The position numbers and the translations under genes are program-made. Positions 8,821-16,920 of a stretch of DNA of 64,000 nucleotides are shown here, in pieces. The first letter of the stretch is position 1; each line of letters starts with the position of its first letter. Source of the stretch: Blautia sp. (lineage in GTDB: Bacteria; Bacillota; Clostridia; Lachnospirales; Lachnospiraceae); assembly GCA_026169535.1 (NCBI GenBank), contig JAPFCU010000023.1:1-64000 (forward strand). The letters are read 5' to 3'. Below the pieces are notes generated by a model, which was not told where the DNA came from, did not search any database, and saw nothing but the letters and a program-made list of their open reading frames with translations.

Positions 8821-9852
8821 ATGAAAGCATTACAAAAAGTAAGTAAATTTCTGTCGGATTATACCTCAGCAGTGGTGATCGCCATTGCCGTGGTGACCTT
8901 TTTTGTTCCTGTAATGATGGGCTGGGTTAATTATCAGCTTTTTACAGATATGGTAGGAAATAAATTTACCAGTCAGTCTCTTATTATTGGAATTATTATG
9001 TTCAGTATGGGACTGACCCTGACTACAGAAGATTTTAAAATCCTTGCCCAGAGGCCATTGGATATCTGCATCGGTGCAGCTGCGCAGTATTTGATCATGC
9101 CATTTCTGGCATTTGGAATCAGCAAGGTACTGCATTTGCCGGATGCTATTGCTCTGGGACTGATTCTTGTGGGCTGCTGTCCAGGAGGCGTTTCTTCTAA
9201 CATTATGTCTTACCTTTGTGGTGGAGATGTGGCGTTTTCTGTTGGTATGACAACGGTGTCTACTCTTTTGTCACCGGTAATGACACCAATTCTCGTTTCT
9301 TTTCTTGCAAGTGGTACAAGAATCAGCATCAAAGGGCTGCCTATGTTTGTGTCTATCATTGAGACCGTAATTCTTCCTATCGCAGTGGGATTCCTTTTGA
9401 ATTATCTCCTGGGTAAGAAAAAAACTTTTCAGGATATCCAGAAGATCATGCCGGGAGTGGCTGTTCTTGGACTGGCCTGTGTTGTAGGAGGCGTGATTTC
9501 TTCACAGGGAACAAACTTCTTTACATCAGGTGTTGTGATCTTTGCAGCGGTTCTTCTTCATAACGGAATGGGATATCTGCTTGGATATGGAGCAGGAAAG
9601 CTGGCTGGTATGAATACAGCGAAAAAAAGAACGATTTCCATTGAGGTGGGAATGCAGAATGCTGGACTTGCAACAAATCTGGCAACCACAACCGCTCAGT
9701 TTGCCAGTGCGCCGGAATCTGCGATCATTTGTGCAGTATCCTGTGTATGGCATTCTATTTCTGGCACATTGATCGCAGGATTTTTTGCCAGCCTGGACCG
9801 GAAAAATGAAAAGGCAGAAGACAAAAAAGACGCATTTCCGGTACGTAACTGA
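8821..9852 (+). CDS. Bile acid:sodium symporter (BASS) family transporter
   Basis: An integral membrane protein of 343 residues with about nine to ten helices. It carries BASS-family sequence such as FSMGLTLTTEDF near residue 61, LVGCCPGGVSSNIMSYLCGGD in the middle and GMQNAGLATNLA near the C-terminus. The family imports bile acids, but in bacteria also small organic acids such as ketopantoate (PanS). I take ATG 8821, seven bases after GGAGG; the frame is open further upstream but runs through the T-box. Control by an amino-acid-sensing T-box argues against bile acid as substrate. A branched-chain amino acid precursor or 2-oxoacid is an inference from the likely Ile specifier. Confidence 0.88.
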   Translation: MKALQKVSKFLSDYTSAVVIAIAVVTFFVPVMMGWVNYQLFTDMVGNKFTSQSLIIGIIMFSMGLTLTTEDFKILAQRPLDICIGAAAQYLIMPFLAFGISKVLHLPDAIALGLILVGCCPGGVSSNIMSYLCGGDVAFSVGMTTVSTLLSPVMTPILVSFLASGTRISIKGLPMFVSIIETVILPIAVGFLLNYLLGKKKTFQDIQKIMPGVAVLGLACVVGGVISSQGTNFFTSGVVIFAAVLLHNGMGYLLGYGAGKLAGMNTAKKRTISIEVGMQNAGLATNLATTTAQFASAPESAIICAVSCVWHSISGTLIAGFFASLDRKNEKAEDKKDAFPVRN

Positions 9853-9942
9853 ATTTGCAAAACCAGAAGATACAGAATGATGTTGGAGTGCTCTAAAGAA
9901 ATTTATCACAGAGATTGTATGAAATAAAATACAATTCATCCA

Positions 9943-9971
9943 TTGACGAATTAACAATTTAGCGTTATAGT
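9943..9971 (+). promoter_or_regulatory. Promoter of the glycine riboswitch transcript
   Basis: TTGACG (9943-9948), a 17-base spacer and TATAGT (9966-9971) place transcription start about 25 bases before the first aptamer. Confidence 0.65.
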
Positions 9972-10002
9972 ATAGTGCAGTGACAGCAATTACGAGGTGA
10001 AG

Positions 10003-10175
10003 TTTGCAGGAAAGAGACATTTTGTCCGCCGAAGGAGTAAAACTCTCAGGTACCCGTATTTCGGGCAGAAACTGTAAATGGATCGTTTCTCTGGAGACAC
10101 CTGTTGAAACAGGGGCCGAAGGTGCAAGCGGCGCAGGATGCGTCTTGAATCTCTCAGGCAAAAGGACAGAGTATG
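10003..10175 (+). ncRNA. Tandem glycine riboswitch
   Basis: Two glycine aptamers lie in series. The first (about 10003-10079) is closed by TTTGCAG/CTGTAAA and contains GGAAAGAGAC, CCGCCGAAGGAG and ACTCTCAGGTA. The second (about 10088-10175) contains CTCTGGAGAC, GGGGCCGAAGGTG, AATCTCTCAGGCAAAAGGACAGAG. These are the conserved core elements of the gcvT-type riboswitch. No clear terminator separates the aptamers from the gene, so control may act at translation initiation. The regulated gene is the alanine/glycine:cation symporter just downstream, a known target class. The leader fills most of the 387-base gap between the two genes. Confidence 0.93.
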
Positions 10176-10239
10176 CTTCAGGAATGATCTGATTTAATCC
10201 CCATGCTGTAAAACTTTATAAAAAAGGAGATTTTTTACA

Positions 10240-11658
10240 ATGTGGAGCATGATTAATCAATTCTTAGTAGCCGTGGATGACTTTGTATGGGGAGTACCTC
10301 TCATGGTGCTCATTATGTCCGGCGGTATTCTTCTCACAGTACGTCTTGGTCTTCTCCAGATCCGGCGTCTTCCCCTTGCATTAAAATGGATGTTCAAAAA
10401 TGAAAAAGGCGGAAAAGGCGAGATTTCCAGCTTTGCAGCCCTGTGTACAGCTTTAAGCGCGACCATTGGAACCGGAAATATCGTTGGTGTGGCAACCGCC
10501 GTATGCACCGGAGGGCCGGGAGCTCTGTTCTGGATGGTACTGGCAGCGTTCTTTGGTATGGCGACCAAATACGCAGAGGGACTTCTGGCAGTAAAATACC
10601 GTGTGGTAGCTCCGGATGGACACAGCCTTGGCGGACCATTTTATTACATTGAACGCGGAATGGGTGAAAAATGGAAATGGCTGGGAAAGGTATTTGCTTT
10701 CTTCGGCGTCTGTGTGGGCCTTTTTGGAATTGGTACCTTCAGTCAGGTTAATGGTATTTCCAGTGCAGTACAGAACTTTTTTGATCCGGAAAAGGCCAAT
10801 TGTGTAAATATTCCGTTTCTTGGAGAATATTCATGGGCAGTGGTAATATCCTCCCTTATTCTGGCATTTTGTGTAGCGGCCATTCTGATCGGCGGTATCC
10901 AGAGAATCGCAACAGTAAGTCAGGTCATCGTGCCTTTTATGGCTGTGATCTATCTGATATTCAGTGTTAGTCTGATTCTTTTCAATATTAAAGCGGTACC
11001 GGGAGCAGTGGTTACAGTAGTAAAAGGAGCTTTCCAGCCTTCAGCTGTAACAGGAGGTGTGGTAGGAACTATGGTAGTGGCAATGCAGAAGGGTGTTGCC
11101 AGAGGTATCTTTTCCAATGAGGCAGGTCTTGGAAGCGCTCCTATCGCAGCAGCAGCAGCACAGACGAAGGAGCCAGTACGTCAAGGACTGGTAAGCATGA
11201 CAGGTACTTTTGTTGATACCATTGTGATCTGTACACTTACAGGACTTTCCATTGTACTTACAGGCGCATGGCAGGTAGAAGGAATTGAGGGTGTGCAGGT
11301 AACCACCTACGCATTCCAGCATGGACTTCCGATCCCTCCGCAGATTTCTTCCTTTGTGCTTATGATCTGTCTGGTATTCTTTGCATTTACCACGATTCTT
11401 GGATGGGATTATTACAGTGAAAGATGTCTGGAATATCTGACAAAAGGAAATAAGAGGACGATTCTTACTTACCGCTGGATCTATATTCTTGCAGTGTTTA
11501 TCGGACCATATATGACGGTCAGCGCAGTATGGACTATTGCAGATATTTTTAACGGACTGATGGCTCTTCCGAATATGATCGCAATGTTCGCACTGAGCGG
11601 TGTAGTAGTCAAAGAAACAAAAAGCTTTTTTAAAGCGGACAAACATAAACTGAATTAA
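10240..11658 (+). CDS. Alanine/glycine:cation symporter (AGCS) family protein
   Basis: The protein has 472 residues and about eleven membrane helices. It contains the AGCS signature near residues 74-105 (ATIGTGNIVGVATA, GGPGALFWM) and the later motifs GMATKYAEG, GGPFYYIERG and FSNEAGLGSAPIAAA. Members import alanine, glycine or D-amino acids with Na+. Its position behind a tandem glycine riboswitch makes glycine the likely substrate. Whether the switch turns expression up or down with glycine cannot be read directly. AAAAAAGGAG lies ahead of the start codon. It is a single-gene unit ending in a terminator at 11671. Confidence 0.93.
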   Translation: MWSMINQFLVAVDDFVWGVPLMVLIMSGGILLTVRLGLLQIRRLPLALKWMFKNEKGGKGEISSFAALCTALSATIGTGNIVGVATAVCTGGPGALFWMVLAAFFGMATKYAEGLLAVKYRVVAPDGHSLGGPFYYIERGMGEKWKWLGKVFAFFGVCVGLFGIGTFSQVNGISSAVQNFFDPEKANCVNIPFLGEYSWAVVISSLILAFCVAAILIGGIQRIATVSQVIVPFMAVIYLIFSVSLILFNIKAVPGAVVTVVKGAFQPSAVTGGVVGTMVVAMQKGVARGIFSNEAGLGSAPIAAAAAQTKEPVRQGLVSMTGTFVDTIVICTLTGLSIVLTGAWQVEGIEGVQVTTYAFQHGLPIPPQISSFVLMICLVFFAFTTILGWDYYSERCLEYLTKGNKRTILTYRWIYILAVFIGPYMTVSAVWTIADIFNGLMALPNMIAMFALSGVVVKETKSFFKADKHKLN

Positions 11659-11670
11659 AAAGAAAATACA

Positions 11671-11724
11671 AAAAACAGGTATGGAGGCAGGACAAGACCG
11701 TTTCTGCATTTATACCTGTTTTTT
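11671..11724 (+). terminator. Intrinsic terminator
   Basis: AAAAACAGGTAT (11671-11682) pairs with ATACCTGTTTTT (11712-11723), with an internal GCAG/CTGC-like contact and a trailing T-run, just after the AGCS gene. Confidence 0.75.
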
Positions 11725-11846
11725 ATGCAGCAGGAAATCTGTATATTTTGTACTTGAAATATGGTGATATGTTTCGGCAGGGGTATTGATTCTGCAGGAG
11801 AACATGGTAAAATAATGGTATTTCATAAAGAAAAAGGGAGAAAACG

Positions 11847-12554
11847 ATGGGGAAACATATTATCGAAAGAATCAGAGAAGATCTTTTTGCTATGCAGGAT
11901 TTTTCTTACAGAGATTTTCATTCCCGACTGATGCCGGATGTAGATAAGGCTGCTGTAATAGGAGTCCGGGTTCCGGAGCTCCGCAAATATGTAAAAGAAC
12001 TGGCAAAGGATCCTGAGATTCAGGAATTTCTGGATGATCTTCCTCATCAGTATTATGAGGAGAACAACGTCCATGGATTCCTGATTCAGCAGATGAAGGA
12101 ATATGAAAAATGCATGGAAGAACTGGAAAAATTTCTTCCATATATAAATAACTGGGCAACCTGCGACATGACGTCGCCAAAGGTGTTCAAAAAACATAAA
12201 GAAGAGCTTCTGGAAGCTGTCCGGCGATGGATCGCGTCAGATCATGTTTATACGGTTCGGTATGGGATTGGGATGTTGATGCAGCATTATCTAGATGAGG
12301 ATTTCCGGGAGGAATATCCGCAAATGGTATCAGAGATACAGTCAGAAGAGTATTATGTGAATATGATGATTGCCTGGTATTTTGCCACCGCTCTTGCAAA
12401 ACAATATGAAACAATTCTTCCCTATATAGAAAAACAGAAACTTGATGTATGGACTCATAACAAGACAATCCAGAAGGCCTGTGAAAGCTATCGGATCACA
12501 CCGGAGCAGAAGGCTTATCTGCGTACGCTGAAAATTAAAAAGAAAAAGCAATAA
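11847..12554 (+). CDS. DNA alkylation repair protein (AlkD-like)
   Basis: A soluble all-helical protein of 235 residues that matches the AlkD/AlkC HEAT-repeat DNA glycosylase family. Family-type sequence includes VIGVRVPELRKYVKELAKDP (residues about 37-56), YYEENNVHGFLI, NNWATCDMTSPKVF and NMMIAWYFATALAK. Such proteins remove N3- and N7-alkylated purines from DNA. The W and D of the NNWATCD segment match the region forming the base-contact pocket in AlkD. The RNA methyltransferase gene follows 13 bases later with its own ribosome site, so the two are probably cotranscribed. No SOS-type site is visible upstream. Confidence 0.85.
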   Translation: MGKHIIERIREDLFAMQDFSYRDFHSRLMPDVDKAAVIGVRVPELRKYVKELAKDPEIQEFLDDLPHQYYEENNVHGFLIQQMKEYEKCMEELEKFLPYINNWATCDMTSPKVFKKHKEELLEAVRRWIASDHVYTVRYGIGMLMQHYLDEDFREEYPQMVSEIQSEEYYVNMMIAWYFATALAKQYETILPYIEKQKLDVWTHNKTIQKACESYRITPEQKAYLRTLKIKKKKQ

Positions 12555-12567
12555 GTCAGGAGTAAAC

Positions 12568-13398
12568 ATGAACAACTGGATAGAAATTACAGATTTTGAT
12601 GCCCCGGAGCTGGATGCTTATGCAAGAGTTTCAGAACTGCAGCTTCTGAGATATTATGAACCAAAGCCGGGATTATTTATAGGAGAAAGTCCAAAAGTTA
12701 TAGAAAGAGCCTTGAATGCGGGCTATGAGCCGGTATCTTTTTTGGCAGAGCACAGAGATCTGGAGGGAGAGGCTTATGAGCTTTTGAGCAGATTTCCTGA
12801 GCTTCCGGTCTATACAGCGGAATATAAAGTGCTTACAAAGCTGACAGGATACGCTCTGACAAGAGGGCTTCTCTGTCTGATGAAGAGAAAGAGCCTTCCT
12901 TCTGTGAAAGAAGTCTGCAAAAATGCCAGACGGATCGCGATACTGGAAAATGTAGTCAATCCAACCAATATAGGAGCAATTTTCAGGTCAGCGGCAGCTC
13001 TTCATATGGATGCGGTACTGCTTACACCAGGCTGCAGTGATCCTTTATACAGAAGGGCTGCAAGAGTGAGTATGGGAACGGTTTTTCAGATTCCCTGGAC
13101 TTTTTTTGATAAAAAAATATCCTGGCCGGAAAAAGGACTGGATATTCTTCGGGATCTGGGTTTTAAAACAGCCGCAATGGCTCTTTGTGATGATTCTGTG
13201 GGAATTGATGCACCGGAACTGCTGGAGGAAGAGAAGCTGGCAGTGATTCTTGGAACAGAAGGAGACGGACTTGCAGCACAGACTATTGCAGACTGCGATT
13301 ATACAGTGAAGATTCCCATGTCTCATGGAGTTGATTCCCTGAATGTGGCAGCAGCAAGTGCAGTTGCGTTCTGGGAACTGGGAAAGGGGAATATCTGA
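12568..13398 (+). CDS. TrmH/SpoU family RNA 2-prime-O-methyltransferase
   Basis: A 276-residue protein with the SPOUT methyltransferase motifs in the C-terminal half: motif 1 NPTNIGAIFRSAAAL near residue 131, motif 2 ILGTEGDGLA near 230, and motif 3 IPMSHGVDSLNVAAASAV near 250. The N-terminal 100 residues resemble an RNA substrate-binding domain. It would methylate a ribose in rRNA or tRNA using S-adenosylmethionine, forming the knotted active site as a dimer. The exact target is not evident. It is distinct from RlmB at 37.2 kb. The start follows CAGGAG at a normal distance. Confidence 0.88.
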   Translation: MNNWIEITDFDAPELDAYARVSELQLLRYYEPKPGLFIGESPKVIERALNAGYEPVSFLAEHRDLEGEAYELLSRFPELPVYTAEYKVLTKLTGYALTRGLLCLMKRKSLPSVKEVCKNARRIAILENVVNPTNIGAIFRSAAALHMDAVLLTPGCSDPLYRRAARVSMGTVFQIPWTFFDKKISWPEKGLDILRDLGFKTAAMALCDDSVGIDAPELLEEEKLAVILGTEGDGLAAQTIADCDYTVKIPMSHGVDSLNVAAASAVAFWELGKGNI

Positions 13399-13437
13399 AT
13401 AAAACTGTAGAAGCACAGAAAATATTCAGAAACTAAG

Positions 13438-13490
13438 AAAGAACACGGAAAGGATGCTCGAAAAGAGAATCCCTCCAGTGTTCTTTTTGT
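13438..13490. terminator. Intrinsic terminator between convergent genes
   Basis: AAAGAACAC (13438-13446) pairs with GTGTTCTTT (13478-13486) and is followed by TTT. It lies between the methyltransferase gene and convergent purC. Confidence 0.6.
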
Positions 13491-13503
13491 GTGTTGACGG
13501 ATT

Positions 13504-14376
13504 TTATTTCAGATCTTCACCTGTCAGCATTTTGTATGCCTGAAGATATTTATCAATGGTCTTGTCCACGATTTCCTGAGGAAGTGTCCAGTCATGTCCT
13601 TTATTTTCTTTCAGCCAGTCGCGGGCAAACTGTTTGTCAAAGGAAGGCTGTCCGTGTCCTGCCTCATAGCCGTCAGCAGGCCAGAAACGGGAGCTGTCCG
13701 GTGTCAGCATTTCATCGCCGATCACCATGTTTCCGTCCTCATCAAGACCAAATTCAAATTTTGTATCTGCAATGATGATTCCCTTGCTCAGTGCGTATTC
13801 TGCACATTTTTTGTACAGGGCAATGGTGTTGTCACGAAGTTTTTCAGCCAGTTCACGGCCTCTTCCCGGATAGAATTTCTCCAGGTGATCGATGCTCTGC
13901 TCAAAGGAGATATTTTCATCATGATCTCCGATCTCAGCCTTTGTGGATGGTGTGTAGATAGGCTCCGGAAGTTTATCAGATTCCTTCAGTCCCTCTGGAA
14001 GTCTGATACCGCAGACGGTTCCGTTCTCCTGATAGCTTGCCCATCCGCTTCCTGTAATATAGCCACGGACAATGCATTCGATAGGAAGCATGTTCAGTTT
14101 ACGGCACATCATAGACTTTCCGTCGTATTTTTCCTGCTGGAAGAATTCCGGCATGTCTTTTACATCGACAGAGATCATATGATTTGGCAAAATATCCTCT
14201 GTCATGTCAAACCAGAATTTGGACATCTGTGTCAGTACAGTACCTTTTTTGGTAACCTCGTTGTTCAGGATCACATCGAAGCAGCTGATACGGTCAGTAG
14301 CAACCATGATCAGGCTGTCGCCGTTGTCGTAGATCTCACGTACCTTACCCTCTTTGATCGGTTTTAAATTCTGCAT
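13504..14376 (-). CDS. purC: Phosphoribosylaminoimidazole-succinocarboxamide synthase
   Basis: SAICAR synthetase joins CAIR and aspartate with ATP in purine biosynthesis. The 290-residue length is that of the longer form of the enzyme. Recognisable parts are KPIKEGKVREIYD at the start, the nucleotide and CAIR region ATDRISCFDVI, PIECIVRGYITGSGW near 95, and IADTKFEFGLD near 205. I start at ATG 14376 (MQNLKPIKEGK), eight bases after GAGGTG; two ATGs further upstream at 14394 and 14391 precede that site and are unlikely. It is transcribed alone on the minus strand, far from purE-purM-purN at the window end, so purine genes are split in at least two units. Confidence 0.96.
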   Translation of the reverse strand: MQNLKPIKEGKVREIYDNGDSLIMVATDRISCFDVILNNEVTKKGTVLTQMSKFWFDMTEDILPNHMISVDVKDMPEFFQQEKYDGKSMMCRKLNMLPIECIVRGYITGSGWASYQENGTVCGIRLPEGLKESDKLPEPIYTPSTKAEIGDHDENISFEQSIDHLEKFYPGRGRELAEKLRDNTIALYKKCAEYALSKGIIIADTKFEFGLDEDGNMVIGDEMLTPDSSRFWPADGYEAGHGQPSFDKQFARDWLKENKGHDWTLPQEIVDKTIDKYLQAYKMLTGEDLK

Positions 14377-14622
14377 GTGTTCACACCTCATCATTTGATT
14401 TTTTCATTTCACTGTAAAAAGTACACTGTTTAGGGTGCTCTGTCAAGAGCTATTTGGAAACTTGCGGCCAGGTTTCTTTAAAAGTACAGAAATAGACAGA
14501 CTGAAAGATTTGAAAGATGCAGGTCGTTAGAGTATACTGTATAGGAACTGCAGCTATGATACAGAGGAAATGCTCAGGAGTATACCTGTATGTGCAGAAA
14601 CACGCACGAGGAGAAAATGAAT

Positions 14623-15261
14623 ATGGCAGTATATGAGGTTACATTCAGTCCTACAGGAGGTACGGATAAAGTTACAGACATCCTGATGGAGGGCTGTCAG
14701 GAGGAAAAGAAGGAAATCAGCCTTCTTTCTGCAGAAGACCATTACGGTAATTATGAATTTCAGAAAGATGACATTTGTTTTATCTCTATGCCTTCTTATG
14801 GAGGAAGGATTCCTCAGATTGCTGCAGAGCGTCTGATCCAGATGAAGGGAAACGGGGCAAAGGCTGTTTTGGTATGTGTATATGTATATGGAAACCGTGC
14901 TTATGAGGATACGCTTATAGAATTAAAGGATAAGGCAGAGGAAGCTGGTTTTGTCATTTATGGGGCAGTGGCGGCAGTGGCAGAGCACTCGATTATGAGA
15001 AAGTTTGCAGCAGGACGACCGGATGCCGGAGATGTGGAAGAACTCCGGGCATTTGGCAAAAAGCTCAGGGAAAAGCTGGAGCAGGAGGCAGACCTGGAAG
15101 ATGTGAAGAAAGTAGATGAAAAGAAATGTATTGCCTGTATGCGCTGCATTGCGGTCTGTCCGAAAAATGTACGCAAATTAAATAAAGTGGTACTCCTGGC
15201 AGCTGAAACAAAAATGGCAAAGCTTTTTGAGGAAAGAAAAGAAAATGAACTGTTTCTGTAG
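14623..15261 (+). CDS. EFR1-type protein: flavodoxin domain with one ferredoxin cluster
   Basis: About 212 residues. The N-terminal 150 form a flavodoxin-like domain beginning VTFSPTGGTDKV, with the FMN-phosphate loop pattern SPTGGT and FISMPSYGGRIP. The C-terminal part holds one 4Fe-4S motif, CIACMRCIAVCP. Typical EFR1-family ferrodoxins carry two four-cysteine motifs; only one is present here. It probably transfers electrons between a flavin and a single iron-sulfur cluster in the cytosol; the partner is unknown. Start chosen at ATG 14623, nine bases after GGAG; ATGs at 14617 and 14590 are alternatives. Confidence 0.82.
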   Translation: MAVYEVTFSPTGGTDKVTDILMEGCQEEKKEISLLSAEDHYGNYEFQKDDICFISMPSYGGRIPQIAAERLIQMKGNGAKAVLVCVYVYGNRAYEDTLIELKDKAEEAGFVIYGAVAAVAEHSIMRKFAAGRPDAGDVEELRAFGKKLREKLEQEADLEDVKKVDEKKCIACMRCIAVCPKNVRKLNKVVLLAAETKMAKLFEERKENELFL

Positions 15262-15275
15262 GGGAGTATGAAAAG

Positions 15276-16007
15276 ATGACAGAAAGAAAAATGAACCGGG
15301 ATACAATCAAATATATTGCCATGGCCACGATGCTTTTGAACCATATTGCCATGGTCTTTATGAAACCAGGCACCCTTCCTGCAGAGATATTTCTGGATGC
15401 AGGCTATTTTACTGCTCCGGTCATGTGCTATTTTCTGGTGGAAGGCTATGGATATACCAGATCTGTAAAGAAATACGGAGAAAGGCTGCTTCTTTTTGCA
15501 CTGATTTCTCAAATTCCATTTTGTCTGGCTTTTACTTCAGAGGGAATCCTTGACTTTGTGGGGATGAACATGCTGTTTACTTTGTTTCTGTGTCTTCTGA
15601 TCATAAAGGCAATGAAAGAAATGACAGATCCTGTAATCAGGACTTTGTGCATTGCAGGGCTGGTATTTGTGTCTATGTTCAGTGACTGGGCGATCCTTGC
15701 GCCGGTATTTACCATTCTTTTTGTCCGTGCGGGAAATTCGGAGAATGCAAAGAAAAAAGCATTTATTACAGGAACGCTGATTTTTGGAGGATTTAATTTT
15801 CTGGGAGGAATGGGAAGATTTTCGCTTATGACAGATGTGGTCTATATGCTGGGAAGCATGGTGGGACCCGCGCTTGCAGGAATCTGCATTCTTTTTCTGT
15901 ACAATGGAAAAAGAGCGGAGAAAAATCGAAAGTTTTCCAAATGGTTTTTCTACTGGTTTTATCCGGTACATCTGACAATTTTGGGACTGATTCGTATTTT
16001 TGGATAA
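15276..16007 (+). CDS. TraX family membrane protein
   Basis: A protein of 243 residues with seven to eight hydrophobic helices. Its start, NRDTIKYIAMATMLLNHIAM, and the later FLVEGYGYTRSVKKYGERLLLFALIS and KWFFYWFYPVHLTILGLIR segments match the TraX family. TraX was named for F-pilin N-acetylation in plasmid conjugation, but chromosomal homologues in Firmicutes are common and resemble acyltransferase-like membrane proteins. No conjugation genes lie nearby, so a pilin role here is unlikely. It follows the flavodoxin/ferredoxin gene by 14 bases and is probably cotranscribed. Confidence 0.88.
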   Translation: MTERKMNRDTIKYIAMATMLLNHIAMVFMKPGTLPAEIFLDAGYFTAPVMCYFLVEGYGYTRSVKKYGERLLLFALISQIPFCLAFTSEGILDFVGMNMLFTLFLCLLIIKAMKEMTDPVIRTLCIAGLVFVSMFSDWAILAPVFTILFVRAGNSENAKKKAFITGTLIFGGFNFLGGMGRFSLMTDVVYMLGSMVGPALAGICILFLYNGKRAEKNRKFSKWFFYWFYPVHLTILGLIRIFG

Positions 16008-16014
16008 AAAGGTC

Positions 16015-16045
16015 TTGACTTTGACGCTGCGTCAACTGCTATGAT
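16015..16045 (+). promoter_or_regulatory. MerR-type promoter with 19-bp spacer and internal palindrome
   Basis: TTGACT (16015-16020) and TATGAT (16040-16045) are separated by 19 bases, the over-long spacing typical of MerR-activated promoters. The spacer contains a perfect inverted repeat, TTGACGC-T-GCGTCAA (16021-16035). The MerR gene starts 60 bases downstream, so it probably controls its own transcription by bending this DNA. Confidence 0.8.
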
Positions 16046-16104
16046 CTTAATAAGGACGGGAAATCCTTAGAATATTCGCCTGAAAAGGCAGACAGGAGCA
16101 AAAG

Positions 16105-16863
16105 ATGGAATATTCAATCCAGGAGTTATCAAAGCTGTCCGGAGTGACCACCCGCACTCTGAGATGGTACGATCAGATTGGGCTGCTGAAGCCTTCCAGA
16201 GTAGCGGAGAGCGGATACCGCTATTATGGAAAGAGGGAAGTAGACCGTCTGCAGGACATTCTTTATTATCGGGCGCTGGGGGTGGAGCTTGCCCGGATCA
16301 GGGAATGCCTGGACAATCCCTCCTTTGACCGTCTGGCTGCGCTGAAAGGCCACCTGACCGCTCTGGAGGCAGAAAGGCAGAAGCTGGAAGGTCTGATCCA
16401 CTCACTGAAGATTACGATCAGAGCAGAAGAAAGGAATGAGATCATGAACGATCAGGAAAAATTTGAAGCGTTTAAGAAACATGCAGTAGAGGAGCATGAA
16501 AAATATTATGGAAAAGAGTCCCGGGAAAAATATGGCGATGCTCAGGTAGATAAGATGCAGGACACGGTGATGAACCTCACAAAAGAACAATATCAGGAAT
16601 GGACGGAGCTGGGACAGAGGATCCAGGGACTGCTGGAAACAGCTGTGACCAGTCAGGCAGATCCAAAAGAGGAAATTGGAAAGGAGATTACAACTCTTCA
16701 TAAAAGATGGCTTACCCTGACCGGAAACAGCTATGATGTCAGAAAACATAAAGGGATTGTGGAGCTGTATGTGGCGGATGATCGTTTCACAGAATATTAT
16801 GACAGAAGCATATCCGGATGCGCACAGTTTCTGCGGGATGCAGTTGTGTGCTGGGCAGAGTAA
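16105..16863 (+). CDS. MerR family regulator with TipAS ligand domain
   Basis: A 252-residue protein. Residues 1-70 are a MerR winged helix (YSIQELSKLSGVTTRTLRWYDQIGLLKPSR, with ESGYRYY following), then a long coiled-coil helix to about residue 110. The C-terminal 140 residues match the TipAS domain (YYGKESREKYGDAQ, then WLTLTGNSYD). TipAL binds thiopeptide antibiotics in Streptomyces and activates its own promoter; related proteins such as SkgA and Mta respond to other small molecules. The MerR-type promoter directly upstream supports autoregulation. No exporter lies beside it, so its other target, if any, is elsewhere. The ligand is unknown. Confidence 0.92.
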   Translation: MEYSIQELSKLSGVTTRTLRWYDQIGLLKPSRVAESGYRYYGKREVDRLQDILYYRALGVELARIRECLDNPSFDRLAALKGHLTALEAERQKLEGLIHSLKITIRAEERNEIMNDQEKFEAFKKHAVEEHEKYYGKESREKYGDAQVDKMQDTVMNLTKEQYQEWTELGQRIQGLLETAVTSQADPKEEIGKEITTLHKRWLTLTGNSYDVRKHKGIVELYVADDRFTEYYDRSISGCAQFLRDAVVCWAE

Positions 16864-16879
16864 ATAAGATTCAGATTTG

Positions 16880-16908
16880 AAGAGGGCGGTGTGACAGACC
16901 GCCCTCTT
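16880..16908. terminator. Bidirectional intrinsic terminator
   Basis: AAGAGGGCGGT pairs perfectly with ACCGCCCTCTT around a short loop (16880-16908). It separates the MerR gene from the convergent epimerase gene. Confidence 0.8.
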
Positions 16909-16920
16909 CATTATGGGTGT

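Noticed and set aside
10004-10192. Open frame of 62 codons over the glycine riboswitch
   Set aside because: It lies within both aptamers, whose RNA motifs explain the conservation.
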